Below the pieces are notes generated by a model. The model did not search any database. It was not told the origin of the DNA and saw nothing but the letters and a program-made list of their open reading frames with translations. DNA of 15,069 nt from Bacteroidota bacterium (GTDB taxonomy: Bacteria > Bacteroidota > Bacteroidia > Chitinophagales > Chitinophagaceae): assembly GCA_023429985.1 (NCBI GenBank), contig JAEZCV010000175.1:1-15069 (forward strand). Direction: 5' to 3'. Of this stretch, positions 1 to 6,623 are shown piece by piece; positions within the stretch are counted from its first letter, which is position 1, and each line of letters opens with the position of its first letter. A program made the translations under genes and the position numbers.

Positions 1-55
1 AAGGATAGAACAACCTCTCATATTAATATCCCATTGCTATTTGAATGAGCACCAA

Positions 56-97
56 CTCTGCGCACTTTGCGCCTCCTCCGTGCCCTTTGCGTTTGCC
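56..97. repeat. Single arm of a CTTTGCG/CTCCGTG-type intergenic repeat
   Basis: A pyrimidine-rich stretch built from short related words (CTCTGCG, CTTTGCG, CTCCGTG, CTTTGCG) just beyond the 3' end of the hydrolase gene. It resembles the right arm of the inverted repeat at 6547-6590, which uses CTCCGTG and CTTTGTG words on the same strand. No inverted partner is visible between here and the gene at 156; if one exists it lies left of the window. The rest of 1-155 shows no gene. Confidence 0.5.
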
Positions 98-155
98 TTT
101 AATTTTAGTTCCCAGATTGGGGTTTCACGAAATGAATACAGAGGTAGCGCTATAC

Positions 156-1397
156 CTACCTGTCTTTATCAATTACATTCCTGATAGCATTTAGCGCTTT
201 CAGGGAAATCATGTTGTCTTTCATCCAGTTAGTATCAATGTGATTGAAATAGGCAATTACAAGATCTCTTTCCGGATCAACAATCAGCGCCTGTCCACCA
301 AAGCCTCCTTTCATCATAATGCCTTCCCGTGCAAAATCCCATTGGTAACCCCACTGGAATTTGGCAAATCCAAGGTCGGTTTCCGGGGTTGCAAATATTT
401 GACGTAGTTGAGCAAAGCTTATGTGCTTTTCTTTATTGGCAAGTATTTCACTATTAGTATAAAGCATTCCAAATCGCGCAAAGTCTCTGAGTGTTGCGGA
501 TATGCCACCGTGTGTCCATGGAATGCCTTTGCCTGATACACATACATAGGCATTGGAAGTTGCACCCATAGGTTTCCAAATTCTTTCCGACACCAGGCTC
601 GCATATTTTTGCCCTGTAACTTTTTCAGCAATCCAACCTAGTATGAAGGTGTTCATTGAATGGTATTCTGCTTCTTTGCCTGCAGGCAATTTTCTTTGAA
701 TGGAGGCAACATAGTTGAAAACATTATTTACAACACTATCTACTACAGGCAGTAAGCCCAATGCTTCTTCAAAAGAATAATACAGGTGTTGCGGATTTGT
801 AAATCCTCCCATGTTTTCAGAAGTTTCAGAGCCTTTCATTCCGGAACGCATGTTAAGAATGTCTTTTACTGATGTGCCTTCCCAATCAGTATTTTTAAGT
901 TCAGGAATATAAGTTTCAACAGGAAGGTCGGCACTTATCTTTTTTTCATTTATTAACTGGGTTATGAGTGTGGAAGTAATAACTTTTGTGCACGATTGTA
1001 AGGTATGTTGTTCCCCTGGAAGCATACTGAAATATCTTTCGTAAACAATCCTGCCTTTATGCACTACAATAAAACTGTTGATATGCAGTTTGGTTAAGTA
1101 GGCATCAAAGCTTATACTATCCTGACCCGATTTTAGTTTTATATTCTCAATTCCTTTTAAAGGTGTTTCGGAAAATTTGTAGGATGTTTCTGGCTTATAA
1201 ATAATTGCTGTTGGAAAAAATTCCGACATGAACCTGAAGCTGTAATGCGACAGACGTCCGCCAATGTCCCAGCGGCTTTTACCTATGCTGTCGTGAATGG
1301 CATTAGCTTCATTTACTGAATAATGCAATTGTTGAGAATAGGAGCTGGAAAACATTCCTGTCAGAATTGTTGCTATCACTAGTTTTATAGTATGCAT
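156..1397 (-). CDS. Exported CubicO/NylB-like serine hydrolase (beta-lactamase fold)
   Basis: Predicted 413-residue periplasmic or surface serine hydrolase of the beta-lactamase/6-aminohexanoate-oligomer hydrolase superfamily. A signal peptide covers about residues 1-21 (M-H-T-I-K then a hydrophobic stretch ending S-S-S-Y-S-Q). The catalytic SxxK motif is S135-C-T-K138. The second-motif tyrosine is probably Y245 in E-Y-H-S-M-N, followed by L-G-W-I as in NylB-like proteins. A C-terminal G-G-F-G-G-Q then D-P-E-R-D-L-V matches the third-motif region of this group. The reading frame extends 25 codons upstream to a TTG at 1472, but ATG 1397 places the signal peptide at the N-terminus, so I use it. 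The gene stands alone and diverges from the haloperoxidase-like gene across about 240 bp in which I found no convincing promoter. Substrate unknown: ester, amide or peptide hydrolysis are all possible. Confidence 0.85.
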   Translation of the reverse strand: MHTIKLVIATILTGMFSSSYSQQLHYSVNEANAIHDSIGKSRWDIGGRLSHYSFRFMSEFFPTAIIYKPETSYKFSETPLKGIENIKLKSGQDSISFDAYLTKLHINSFIVVHKGRIVYERYFSMLPGEQHTLQSCTKVITSTLITQLINEKKISADLPVETYIPELKNTDWEGTSVKDILNMRSGMKGSETSENMGGFTNPQHLYYSFEEALGLLPVVDSVVNNVFNYVASIQRKLPAGKEAEYHSMNTFILGWIAEKVTGQKYASLVSERIWKPMGATSNAYVCVSGKGIPWTHGGISATLRDFARFGMLYTNSEILANKEKHISFAQLRQIFATPETDLGFAKFQWGYQWDFAREGIMMKGGFGGQALIVDPERDLVIAYFNHIDTNWMKDNMISLKALNAIRNVIDKDR

Positions 1398-1637
1398 AAT
1401 TGTAATTGAGACATTTGAATAGCGCAGTTCAATAAAGGACTTCAAATCCTGAAATACCTTGTTCAATACCAATTTACATCAACCGCTCCATATTTCAAGA
1501 TTTATGGGTTTGCCTCTAACCATTGAACATAATACCAGGTTTGTTCTCCCCACTATAGGTCACTCCCTTTACTCTTTTTGGTTATCGATCTCTTTAAGTG
1601 AAACAAACATTTTTGCCACTTAATAAAACCTAAAAAA

Positions 1638-2915
1638 ATGATACTTAGAAGATTTATGGTCACCGCAATGGTTTTAAGCATTTTTGGGCTCATGGCATGT
1701 TCCAAAAGTTCTTCTGCGGCACCCGGACCCGTTTCAAAGCATTCTGCCCAGGCAGTTTTGTTCTGGAATGAAATTGCTTATGAAGCTTTTGGAGGAAAGC
1801 TTTACCAGCATTCACTCATGGCCTCACGCATCAATGCCATGGTACAACTGGCCATTCATGATGCATTGAATGGTATTGAAGAAAAATACCAGCGCTATGC
1901 ATTTCAGGGAAAGGATTACGAAGCCGAACCTGTTGCGGCAACTGCGGCTGCCGCATACAATATTCTTGTTAATGAAATTCCAACAAGCAAGAACTATTTA
2001 GATTCTATGCTTGCTATATCTCTTGTTGACGTGGCAGATGATGATGCCAGGGCAAGGGGGATGGCTCTTGGAAAGCATGCTGCTCTTGCCATCCTGGCGT
2101 TAAGAGCAAATGATGGTTCAGCAGCAAATCCTATTGTTGCAGTTGAACCTTCTAATGTTGCGGGAGTTTACCAGCCCGTACCTCCTTTCGATTTCCAGTT
2201 TGCTCCCTTCTGGCAGGATGTACCTGCGTTTACGCTTACGAGTAAGCAGCAGTTCAGGTGTATACAATTCCCGGCCATTACAAGTGCACAATACACAGCC
2301 GATTTTATTGAAGTAAAAGAATTCGGAAAAATGAACAGTAATGTTCGTACCCCCGATCAAACAGCCATTTCTAAATTCTGGTATGAGATCTCCGAAGCGG
2401 GATGGAACCGTGTTGCAAGAACGGCTATAGTAAATAAGCAAATGAATATGCTGGAAGCCGCCAGGTTGCTTGCGCTTGTTGATATGGCAATTGCAGATGC
2501 CTATATTGGTGGCTGGGATTCAAAAATTCATTATGATCTGTGGAGACCTTATACAGCCATCAGGAAGGCCGATATTGATGGTAATGAAAATACTCTGTTC
2601 GATGCTACCTGGGAACCATTTGAACCTACACCTCCCATTCATGATTATCCTTCCACGCATAGCGCCTTAGGTAATGCTGCCGCAACTGTTCTGGCAAAAA
2701 TTATTGGAGATAATGTTACGTTCAGCATGAGTTCTCCAACAGCTTTGCCTGCAGGTTCGGTTAGAACATTTCAAAGTTTTTCACAGGCTGCAAAAGAGAA
2801 TGCAGAGTCGAGGGTAATGGCGGGAATTCATTTTCGTTTTTCCTGCAATGCAGGGTTGAAACTGGGTGAAGATATTGGTAACTGGGCAGTGAATAATTAT
2901 TTGAAGCCATTATAA
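1638..2915 (+). CDS. PAP2/vanadium-dependent haloperoxidase-like lipoprotein
   Basis: A 425-residue protein with a lipoprotein signal: hydrophobic stretch and lipobox L18-M-A-C21, so likely envelope-anchored. The C-terminal half carries the three phosphatase/haloperoxidase motifs: K296-x6-R303-P304, P338-S339-T340-H341, and S391-R392-x5-H398. These residues bind vanadate in haloperoxidases and phosphate in PAP2 acid phosphatases. The glycine usual in P-S-G-H is threonine here, and the aspartate expected four residues after the last histidine is serine (H-F-R-F-S). The long N-terminal helical domain before the motifs and the overall length fit vanadium-haloperoxidase relatives better than membrane PAP2 lipid phosphatases. 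The start is an ATG preceded by an A-rich leader; CATTTTTG at 1608-1615 is one base from the TAnnTTTG -7 consensus. Halogenation cannot be told from phosphatase activity by sequence alone. Confidence 0.85.
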   Translation: MILRRFMVTAMVLSIFGLMACSKSSSAAPGPVSKHSAQAVLFWNEIAYEAFGGKLYQHSLMASRINAMVQLAIHDALNGIEEKYQRYAFQGKDYEAEPVAATAAAAYNILVNEIPTSKNYLDSMLAISLVDVADDDARARGMALGKHAALAILALRANDGSAANPIVAVEPSNVAGVYQPVPPFDFQFAPFWQDVPAFTLTSKQQFRCIQFPAITSAQYTADFIEVKEFGKMNSNVRTPDQTAISKFWYEISEAGWNRVARTAIVNKQMNMLEAARLLALVDMAIADAYIGGWDSKIHYDLWRPYTAIRKADIDGNENTLFDATWEPFEPTPPIHDYPSTHSALGNAAATVLAKIIGDNVTFSMSSPTALPAGSVRTFQSFSQAAKENAESRVMAGIHFRFSCNAGLKLGEDIGNWAVNNYLKPL

Positions 2916-2967
2916 ATTTTTCATTAAGGTTAGATGAATAATTGATGATGTAAAAGCCTTAAAAATG

Positions 2968-3087
2968 GAACGCAGATTACGCAGATTGATCAGATTAACG
3001 CAGATGGGGATTTAGATTTCAATGCATATCGCAGAATACGTGGCGTATTATCCGCGACCATCTGGCCAATCTGTTTCATCTGCGTTC
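2968..3087. repeat. Inverted repeat of CGCAGAT-type units (element B)
   Basis: Two 38-nt arms in inverted orientation, 2968-3005 and 3050-3087. Aligned without gaps, 29 of 38 positions agree between the left arm and the reverse complement of the right arm. Both begin GAACGCAGAT at the outer end and repeat CAGAT/CGCAGAT words about every 9-10 bases. The 44-bp core contains a perfect small hairpin, AATACG-TGG-CGTATT at 3035-3049. The element lies between two convergent genes. No T-tract follows a stem, so it is not a standard intrinsic terminator. Confidence 0.75.
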
Positions 3088-3118
3088 TATAAACGAAAAG
3101 GCAACCGCAAAGCAAAGA

Positions 3119-3505
3119 TTAAATCTTTTGTGTTCCAACAGACCACATGTTTCCGGCATAATCTTTAAACGTTGCGCGTTTATCGGGATCGTTCTCGCGT
3201 GTTTTGGGTGGTTCAATAATTTCACAACCTGCATGCTTTGCTTTTTCAAATGTTTCATCTACATCGGCAACATAAACATGTAATACCAATGGAACCGGTG
3301 GAAATCTTTCGTTTGCATCAGCAAGCATAATAACAGAATCGTCTATTTGAAATTCGGCATGCAGGATAGTGCCATCAGCATTATCATACCGCCTCAGTTC
3401 TTTTGCATTGAATATTTTTTCCAAAAGACTTATAAATTTCCCGGCATCGTTCACAATGAAATACGGTGAAACAGAATTGTATCCGGTGGGTTTAAATTGG
3501 TTCAT
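3119..3505 (-). CDS. VOC-fold (glyoxalase/bleomycin-resistance, PhnB-like) protein
   Basis: A 128-residue protein of the vicinal-oxygen-chelate fold, with paired beta-alpha-beta-beta-beta modules. Family landmarks are S-V-S-P-Y-F-I-V-N-D near residue 11, the first-module strand L-H-A-E-F-Q-I-D-D-S-V-I-M-L-A-D, L-H-V-Y-V-A-D-V-D-E-T-F at the start of the second module, and F-K-D-Y-A-G-N-M-W at the end. It resembles PhnB-like proteins of unknown substrate more than glyoxalase I or fosfomycin transferases. Start ATG at 3505. It is followed (left) by inverted repeat B and preceded by pirin in the same direction with a 68-bp gap, so the two may be cotranscribed. No reaction can be assigned. Confidence 0.85.
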   Translation of the reverse strand: MNQFKPTGYNSVSPYFIVNDAGKFISLLEKIFNAKELRRYDNADGTILHAEFQIDDSVIMLADANERFPPVPLVLHVYVADVDETFEKAKHAGCEIIEPPKTRENDPDKRATFKDYAGNMWSVGTQKI

Positions 3506-3573
3506 AATGTTAGATTTTGTTTAGAAAACAACAAGATATTAATATGCGTCGATTTTTCAATCAATGATGTGTT

Positions 3574-4488
3574 TCACGATAAAGGCTCGGGTCGAGGTGC
3601 GCTACCTGCAGGTTTGCTCTTGTCGTCGGGCAGTTTAATAAATTCCTGGTTGTCGTTGGGAGGAAGTATGATGCGGCCCTGCTTCCAGTCTTCCTTGGCC
3701 TGCTCGATGCGTTCCTTTCGTGATGAAACAAAATTCCACCAGATAAACCTTTCACCTAATGGTTCTCCGCCCAGTAGCATCAGTGTTGTTTTTTCCCTGG
3801 CTTCCATCACCGGGTCGGCACCTTTGATAAACACCAGCATTTGTCCAGCAGTATATGTTTGTCCTGCCATTTCAATACTTCCTTTCACAATATAAATTCC
3901 TCTTTCGCTATGTTCTTTTGGTAAATCAAGCCGTGCGCCTGCATCCATTTCAACATGTAAATAAAATAATGGAGAATGGGTTTGAACATCATTTCTTAAT
4001 CCATAAGCATTGCCTGCGATGAGACGCATCCAGATCCCTTTATCGGTATAAACCGGAAGTTGATGTGGTTTGTAATTGTTGAAAGATGGCTGATCTTCTT
4101 CCGACTTCTCAGGTAATGCTACCCATGTTTGTATCATTTCCAGTCCGCCTGCCAGTGCTGCCGGATCTTCAAATCTTTCCGAATGTGCAATACCGCTTCC
4201 TGCCGTCATCCAGTTTACTTCTCCGGGAAGAATGATTTGTTCAACGCCAAGACTATCGCGATGCGTTACCTGTCCGCCAAACAAATAACTTACGGTTGAT
4301 AAACCAATATGCGGATGCGGTAATACATCCATGGAAGAAGGCGTTGCAGGCATTTGAGCTATTGGTCCTGCATGATCCATGAATATGAATGGACCTACCA
4401 TGCGGCGAAGACGAAAGGGCAGTATGCGTTTTACCTGAACAGCTTCGCTGATGGCAGCAGCGCGCGCCTGGATGACGATGTCGAGCAT
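3574..4488 (-). CDS. Pirin family bicupin protein
   Basis: A 304-residue pirin. The N-terminal cupin has the metal-binding set H58 and H60 (H-P-H-I-G), H102 and E104 (G-S-G-I-A-H-S-E-R), which in pirins hold an iron; some bacterial pirins are quercetin 2,3-dioxygenases and others are regulatory. The signature H-P-H-x-G-L-S-T-V-S-Y-L-F-G-G is intact. A C-terminal cupin follows (S-P-L-F-Y-L-H-V-E-M ... G-I-Y-I-V-K-G-S-I-E), then a proline- and charge-rich tail ending R-P-E-P-L-S that is probably disordered. Start ATG 4488. The gene diverges from the Crp-like regulator across about 187 bp, so that regulator might also act here, although no second copy of the TGTGA palindrome was found in that gap. 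Confidence 0.9.
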   Translation of the reverse strand: MLDIVIQARAAAISEAVQVKRILPFRLRRMVGPFIFMDHAGPIAQMPATPSSMDVLPHPHIGLSTVSYLFGGQVTHRDSLGVEQIILPGEVNWMTAGSGIAHSERFEDPAALAGGLEMIQTWVALPEKSEEDQPSFNNYKPHQLPVYTDKGIWMRLIAGNAYGLRNDVQTHSPLFYLHVEMDAGARLDLPKEHSERGIYIVKGSIEMAGQTYTAGQMLVFIKGADPVMEAREKTTLMLLGGEPLGERFIWWNFVSSRKERIEQAKEDWKQGRIILPPNDNQEFIKLPDDKSKPAGSAPRPEPLS

Positions 4489-4675
4489 GGGAAAGTTTTG
4501 GTGAATTTAATAAATTGACGGGTTTAGAATTAAAACTTCCTGGTGAAATGTTTAGTGTAAACTATCCGCTTAAAAGTTGATATAGTTATGAGTTAACATA
4601 AAGTTGCTGCAGCAGGTTTTGCCACAGTATATATAACTTGCAATAAGATTTAATTTGACTTTTGAACTAAGTTTT

Positions 4676-5257
4676 ATGATAGTTGATAGTAATCAATCGC
4701 TTCAACAAAAATTTACTTCCCTTGGGCCGGTTTCAGCTACAAGTATGGAGCAACTATTGAATTTAGCTAACCGAAGGCAGGTTTCAAAAGGTGAAACAAT
4801 TTTACGATTAGGTGAAGTTTGTAATAAAATTATTTATGTAGAGGAAGGATGCCTGCGAACTTATTTTGACAAAGACGGCATAGACATTAATACAGATTTT
4901 TGTTTTGAGAATAGTTTTACAACGAACCTGAAAAGTTTACGTTCAGGGATGCCATCTGAGTCGGTAACAGAAGCATTAGAACCTGCGGTGCTGTATGAAT
5001 TTGACAAGGATGAACTTTTGAACCTTTATAGCCTATCTCCGGAAATTGAATCTTTGGGAAGAAAACTTATAGAAGAACTTTTGCTGGCCCAGGAAGAACA
5101 CGCTCAATGGTTTAAGCTTTATACACCAAAGGAACGCTACATATATCTACAGGATCATAAACCGGAATATCTTCAAAGGATCAGCCTCTCGCATCTTGCT
5201 TCCTATTTAGGTATTGCCCGTGAAACATTAAGCAGGATAAGAAAACGGAATGCCTAG
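4676..5257 (+). CDS. Crp/Fnr-family transcriptional regulator
   Basis: A 193-residue regulator with an N-terminal cyclic-nucleotide-binding-type beta-roll (about residues 20-110, including I-L-R-L-G-E-V-C-N-K-I-I-Y-V-E-E-G) and a C-terminal winged helix. The recognition helix contains R182-E183-T-L-S-R187, the same R-E-x-x-x-R spacing that E. coli CRP (R180, E181, R185) uses to read TGTGA. The phosphate-binding cassette of true cAMP binders (G-E-L-x6-R-S) is not visible; the matching region reads S-G-M-P-S-E-S-V, so the ligand is probably not cAMP. The protein ends soon after the helix, common for Bacteroidota members. The frame extends to a TTG at 4655, but ATG 4676 is preferred. A matching palindrome lies six bases after the stop codon. 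Confidence 0.88.
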   Translation: MIVDSNQSLQQKFTSLGPVSATSMEQLLNLANRRQVSKGETILRLGEVCNKIIYVEEGCLRTYFDKDGIDINTDFCFENSFTTNLKSLRSGMPSESVTEALEPAVLYEFDKDELLNLYSLSPEIESLGRKLIEELLLAQEEHAQWFKLYTPKERYIYLQDHKPEYLQRISLSHLASYLGIARETLSRIRKRNA

Positions 5258-5262
5258 TATTT

Positions 5263-5278
5263 TGTGACGATCGTCACA
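5263..5278. promoter_or_regulatory. Candidate Crp-type operator, TGTGACGATCGTCACA
   Basis: A perfect 16-bp palindrome with the form TGTGA-N6-TCACA, identical in half-sites to the E. coli CRP consensus. It sits between the Crp-like gene and the SnoaL-like gene. GAAATTTG at 5301-5308 is one base from the Bacteroidota -7 box TAnnTTTG; if used, transcription would start near 5312 and the palindrome centre (5270.5) would be about 41-42 bp upstream, the class II activator position. The -7 assignment is weak; the palindrome itself is directly seen. It lacks a loop and a T-tract, so it does not look like a terminator. Confidence 0.65.
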
Positions 5279-5325
5279 GGAAAGAATAACTCACCCCATA
5301 GAAATTTGCATTCATAAATATTATT

Positions 5326-5748
5326 ATGAATATAATCAACAAAACTATTGTGAGCGATTATATAAAGAAGATCTGGAATGAAAAGCAATTTGATAAATTG
5401 GATCAATTCCTATCGGAAGATTTTACCGACCATTCATTGCCGCCTGCATATCCTGCAAATAAGGAAGGAACTTTACAATGGATTTTAAGTTTTGGAGATT
5501 CATTTGAGCATAAAACTTTCATAGAGGAAATAATTGGAGAGGGCAATAGAGTTGTGTTGAAACTGCAGTTGCAGCTAAAGCATATTGGAGTGTGGACGGG
5601 TATTGATCCCACTCAGGGGAATGTGCATACCAGCGGTTATCGTTTATTTAAACTATCTGAAAATAAGATCATTGAACATTGGGCAATGATTGATGGCAAT
5701 AGAATTGAGAATATTCTCAGGGAGAAAGTTGAAAAGAGTGCCCAATAA
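5326..5748 (+). CDS. SnoaL-like (NTF2-fold) protein
   Basis: A 140-residue protein of the SnoaL-like/ester-cyclase branch of the NTF2 fold. Features are the N-terminal helix I-V-S-D-Y-I-K-K-I-W-N-E-K-Q-F-D-K-L, the F-L-S-E-D-F-T-D-H-S segment, R-V-V-L-K-L-Q-L-Q-L-K-H-I-G-V-W, and the closing I-I-E-H-W-A-M-I-D-G. Family members range from polyketide cyclases to small-molecule binding proteins, so no reaction can be named. It follows the Crp-like gene by 68 bp on the same strand and is the most obvious target of the palindrome in that gap. It converges on phnA with only 22 bp between the two stop codons. Confidence 0.8.
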   Translation: MNIINKTIVSDYIKKIWNEKQFDKLDQFLSEDFTDHSLPPAYPANKEGTLQWILSFGDSFEHKTFIEEIIGEGNRVVLKLQLQLKHIGVWTGIDPTQGNVHTSGYRLFKLSENKIIEHWAMIDGNRIENILREKVEKSAQ

Positions 5749-5749
5749 A

Positions 5750-5765
5750 CTAAACAACTAAACCT
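5750..5765. repeat. Two CTAAACNN units (mini-array)
   Basis: CTAAACAA followed directly by CTAAACCT: two 8-nt units with the word and period of the right arm of the array at 11193-11263. They occupy most of the 22-bp gap between the convergent SnoaL-like and phnA genes, starting one base after the TAA stop. Confidence 0.4.
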
Positions 5766-5770
5766 CCTCT

Positions 5771-6355
5771 CTAGCTTCCCTGCTTCCTCACATACTTCGT
5801 CAATATTACAATTACCTGTCCTTCTATTTTTCCTTCAATTTGTTCTGTGTTGTTTTCTACGAGTCTGATGTTTTTTACTACCGTTCCTAATTTGGCATTG
5901 AGCTGTGAGCCTTTTACATCCAGGGAGCGCGTGAGAACAACCGTATCGCCTTCATTTAATACATTTCCGTTGGCATCTTTATGCAGATCCACGCTGCCAT
6001 CATTTTCATGATCACCGGTTGCTTTTGCCCATGCAAGGTTTTCTTCATCTAAGTACAACATGTCCAGGTTTTCGGCTGCCCAACTTTCATTTCGAAGGCG
6101 GTTTAGCATGCGCCAGGCCATTACCTGCACACCGGGAACTTCGCTCCACATGGTTTCTGACAATACTTTCCAGTGTGCAGCATCCAGCTCTTCTTTTTTT
6201 TCTATTTGTGCTTTGCACCTGGCGCAGATCATTATGGTGTTGTTTTCATTGCTGCGGTCCTGTGGTGGTACTTCGTAAAGGGAAATGTTTTCTGGTGATT
6301 TGCATAGTTCGCAACTGTTGTTACGGCGTGTAGAGATGGTTGACTGGAGGTTCAT
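5771..6355 (-). CDS. phnA: PhnA-type zinc-ribbon protein
   Basis: A 194-residue protein with an N-terminal zinc ribbon, C15-x2-C18 and C44-x2-C47, a helical middle rich in W (M-W-S-E-V-P-G, R-N-E-S-W-A-A) and a C-terminal PhnA SH3-like domain from about residue 125 (D-A-N-G-N-V-L-N-E-G-D-T-V-V-L-T, then K-L-G-T-V-V-K-N-I, ending L-T-K-Y-V-R-K-Q). Despite its name, this family is not the phosphonoacetate hydrolase and is often found away from phosphonate genes; none are near here. Its cellular role is unknown. Start ATG 6355 is supported by a degenerate promoter/leader CACCTTCG four bases upstream. It converges with the SnoaL-like gene and is separated from recQ by inverted repeat C. Confidence 0.88.
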   Translation of the reverse strand: MNLQSTISTRRNNSCELCKSPENISLYEVPPQDRSNENNTIMICARCKAQIEKKEELDAAHWKVLSETMWSEVPGVQVMAWRMLNRLRNESWAAENLDMLYLDEENLAWAKATGDHENDGSVDLHKDANGNVLNEGDTVVLTRSLDVKGSQLNAKLGTVVKNIRLVENNTEQIEGKIEGQVIVILTKYVRKQGS

Positions 6356-6359
6356 GCGG

Positions 6360-6367
6360 CGAAGGTG
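6360..6367 (-). promoter_or_regulatory. Weak -7-like box of phnA (CACCTTCG)
   Basis: Read on the minus strand, CACCTTCG matches TAnnTTTG at six of eight positions and ends four bases before the ATG, the same spacing as the stronger boxes of copA and tsaE. Position supports it more than sequence does. Confidence 0.3.
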
Positions 6368-6405
6368 GTGATAATTTTTTTAATTACGGTTTTGAACCAG
6401 GGTAA

Positions 6406-6590
6406 TTTTGAACCACGGAGGCACGGAGGCACAAAGGAACACGGAGGTTGATTTATTGTTAAGGATGATTTTAAATTTTAGCATTTTTAGAACTTAAGTA
6501 CATTGGCACAAAATATAAAAGCTTTTTGAACAACAAAACGCTGTTAAAACTCCGTGTTCCTTTGTGCCTTTGTGTCTCTGTGGTTCAAAA
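6406..6590. repeat. Inverted repeat of CACGGAGG/CACAAAGG units (element C)
   Basis: Two 44-nt arms, 6406-6449 and 6547-6590. The left arm and the reverse complement of the right arm differ at about five positions. The outer end reads TTTTGAACCAC, then 8-nt units CACGGAGG, CACGGAGG, CACAAAGG. A further copy of TTTTGAACCA lies at 6390-6399. The 97-bp core is AT-rich and holds no gene. The element lies between the 5' end of phnA and the 3' end of recQ, both on the minus strand. Confidence 0.85.
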
Positions 6591-6623
6591 ACCGAAGTTT
6601 AAATCATCATCTTTCAAAAAGAA

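Noticed and set aside
141..158. Imperfect palindrome around AGGTA...TACCT at the end of the hydrolase gene
   Set aside because: Five-base stem with a mismatched centre and no T-tract; not distinguishable from chance.
3035..3049. Hairpin AATACG-TGG-CGTATT as a terminator
   Set aside because: Stem is short and AT-rich with no T-tract on either side; better treated as part of element B.
4605..4614. Palindrome TGCTGCAGCA upstream of the Crp-like gene
   Set aside because: A 10-bp palindrome is expected by chance at this scale and it shares nothing with the TGTGA site; no second copy was noticed.
5263..5278. Intrinsic terminator of the Crp-like gene
   Set aside because: The palindrome has no loop bases and is not followed by a T-tract, and the half-sites match a known operator pattern.
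6019..6333. Open frames opposite phnA, copA, recQ and pirin
   Set aside because: They lack family motifs, use unlikely residue patterns and lie wholly within well-supported genes on the other strand.
5771..6355. Phosphonate catabolism locus
   Set aside because: PhnA-type proteins are found widely outside phosphonate operons and no C-P lyase or phosphonate transport genes are nearby.
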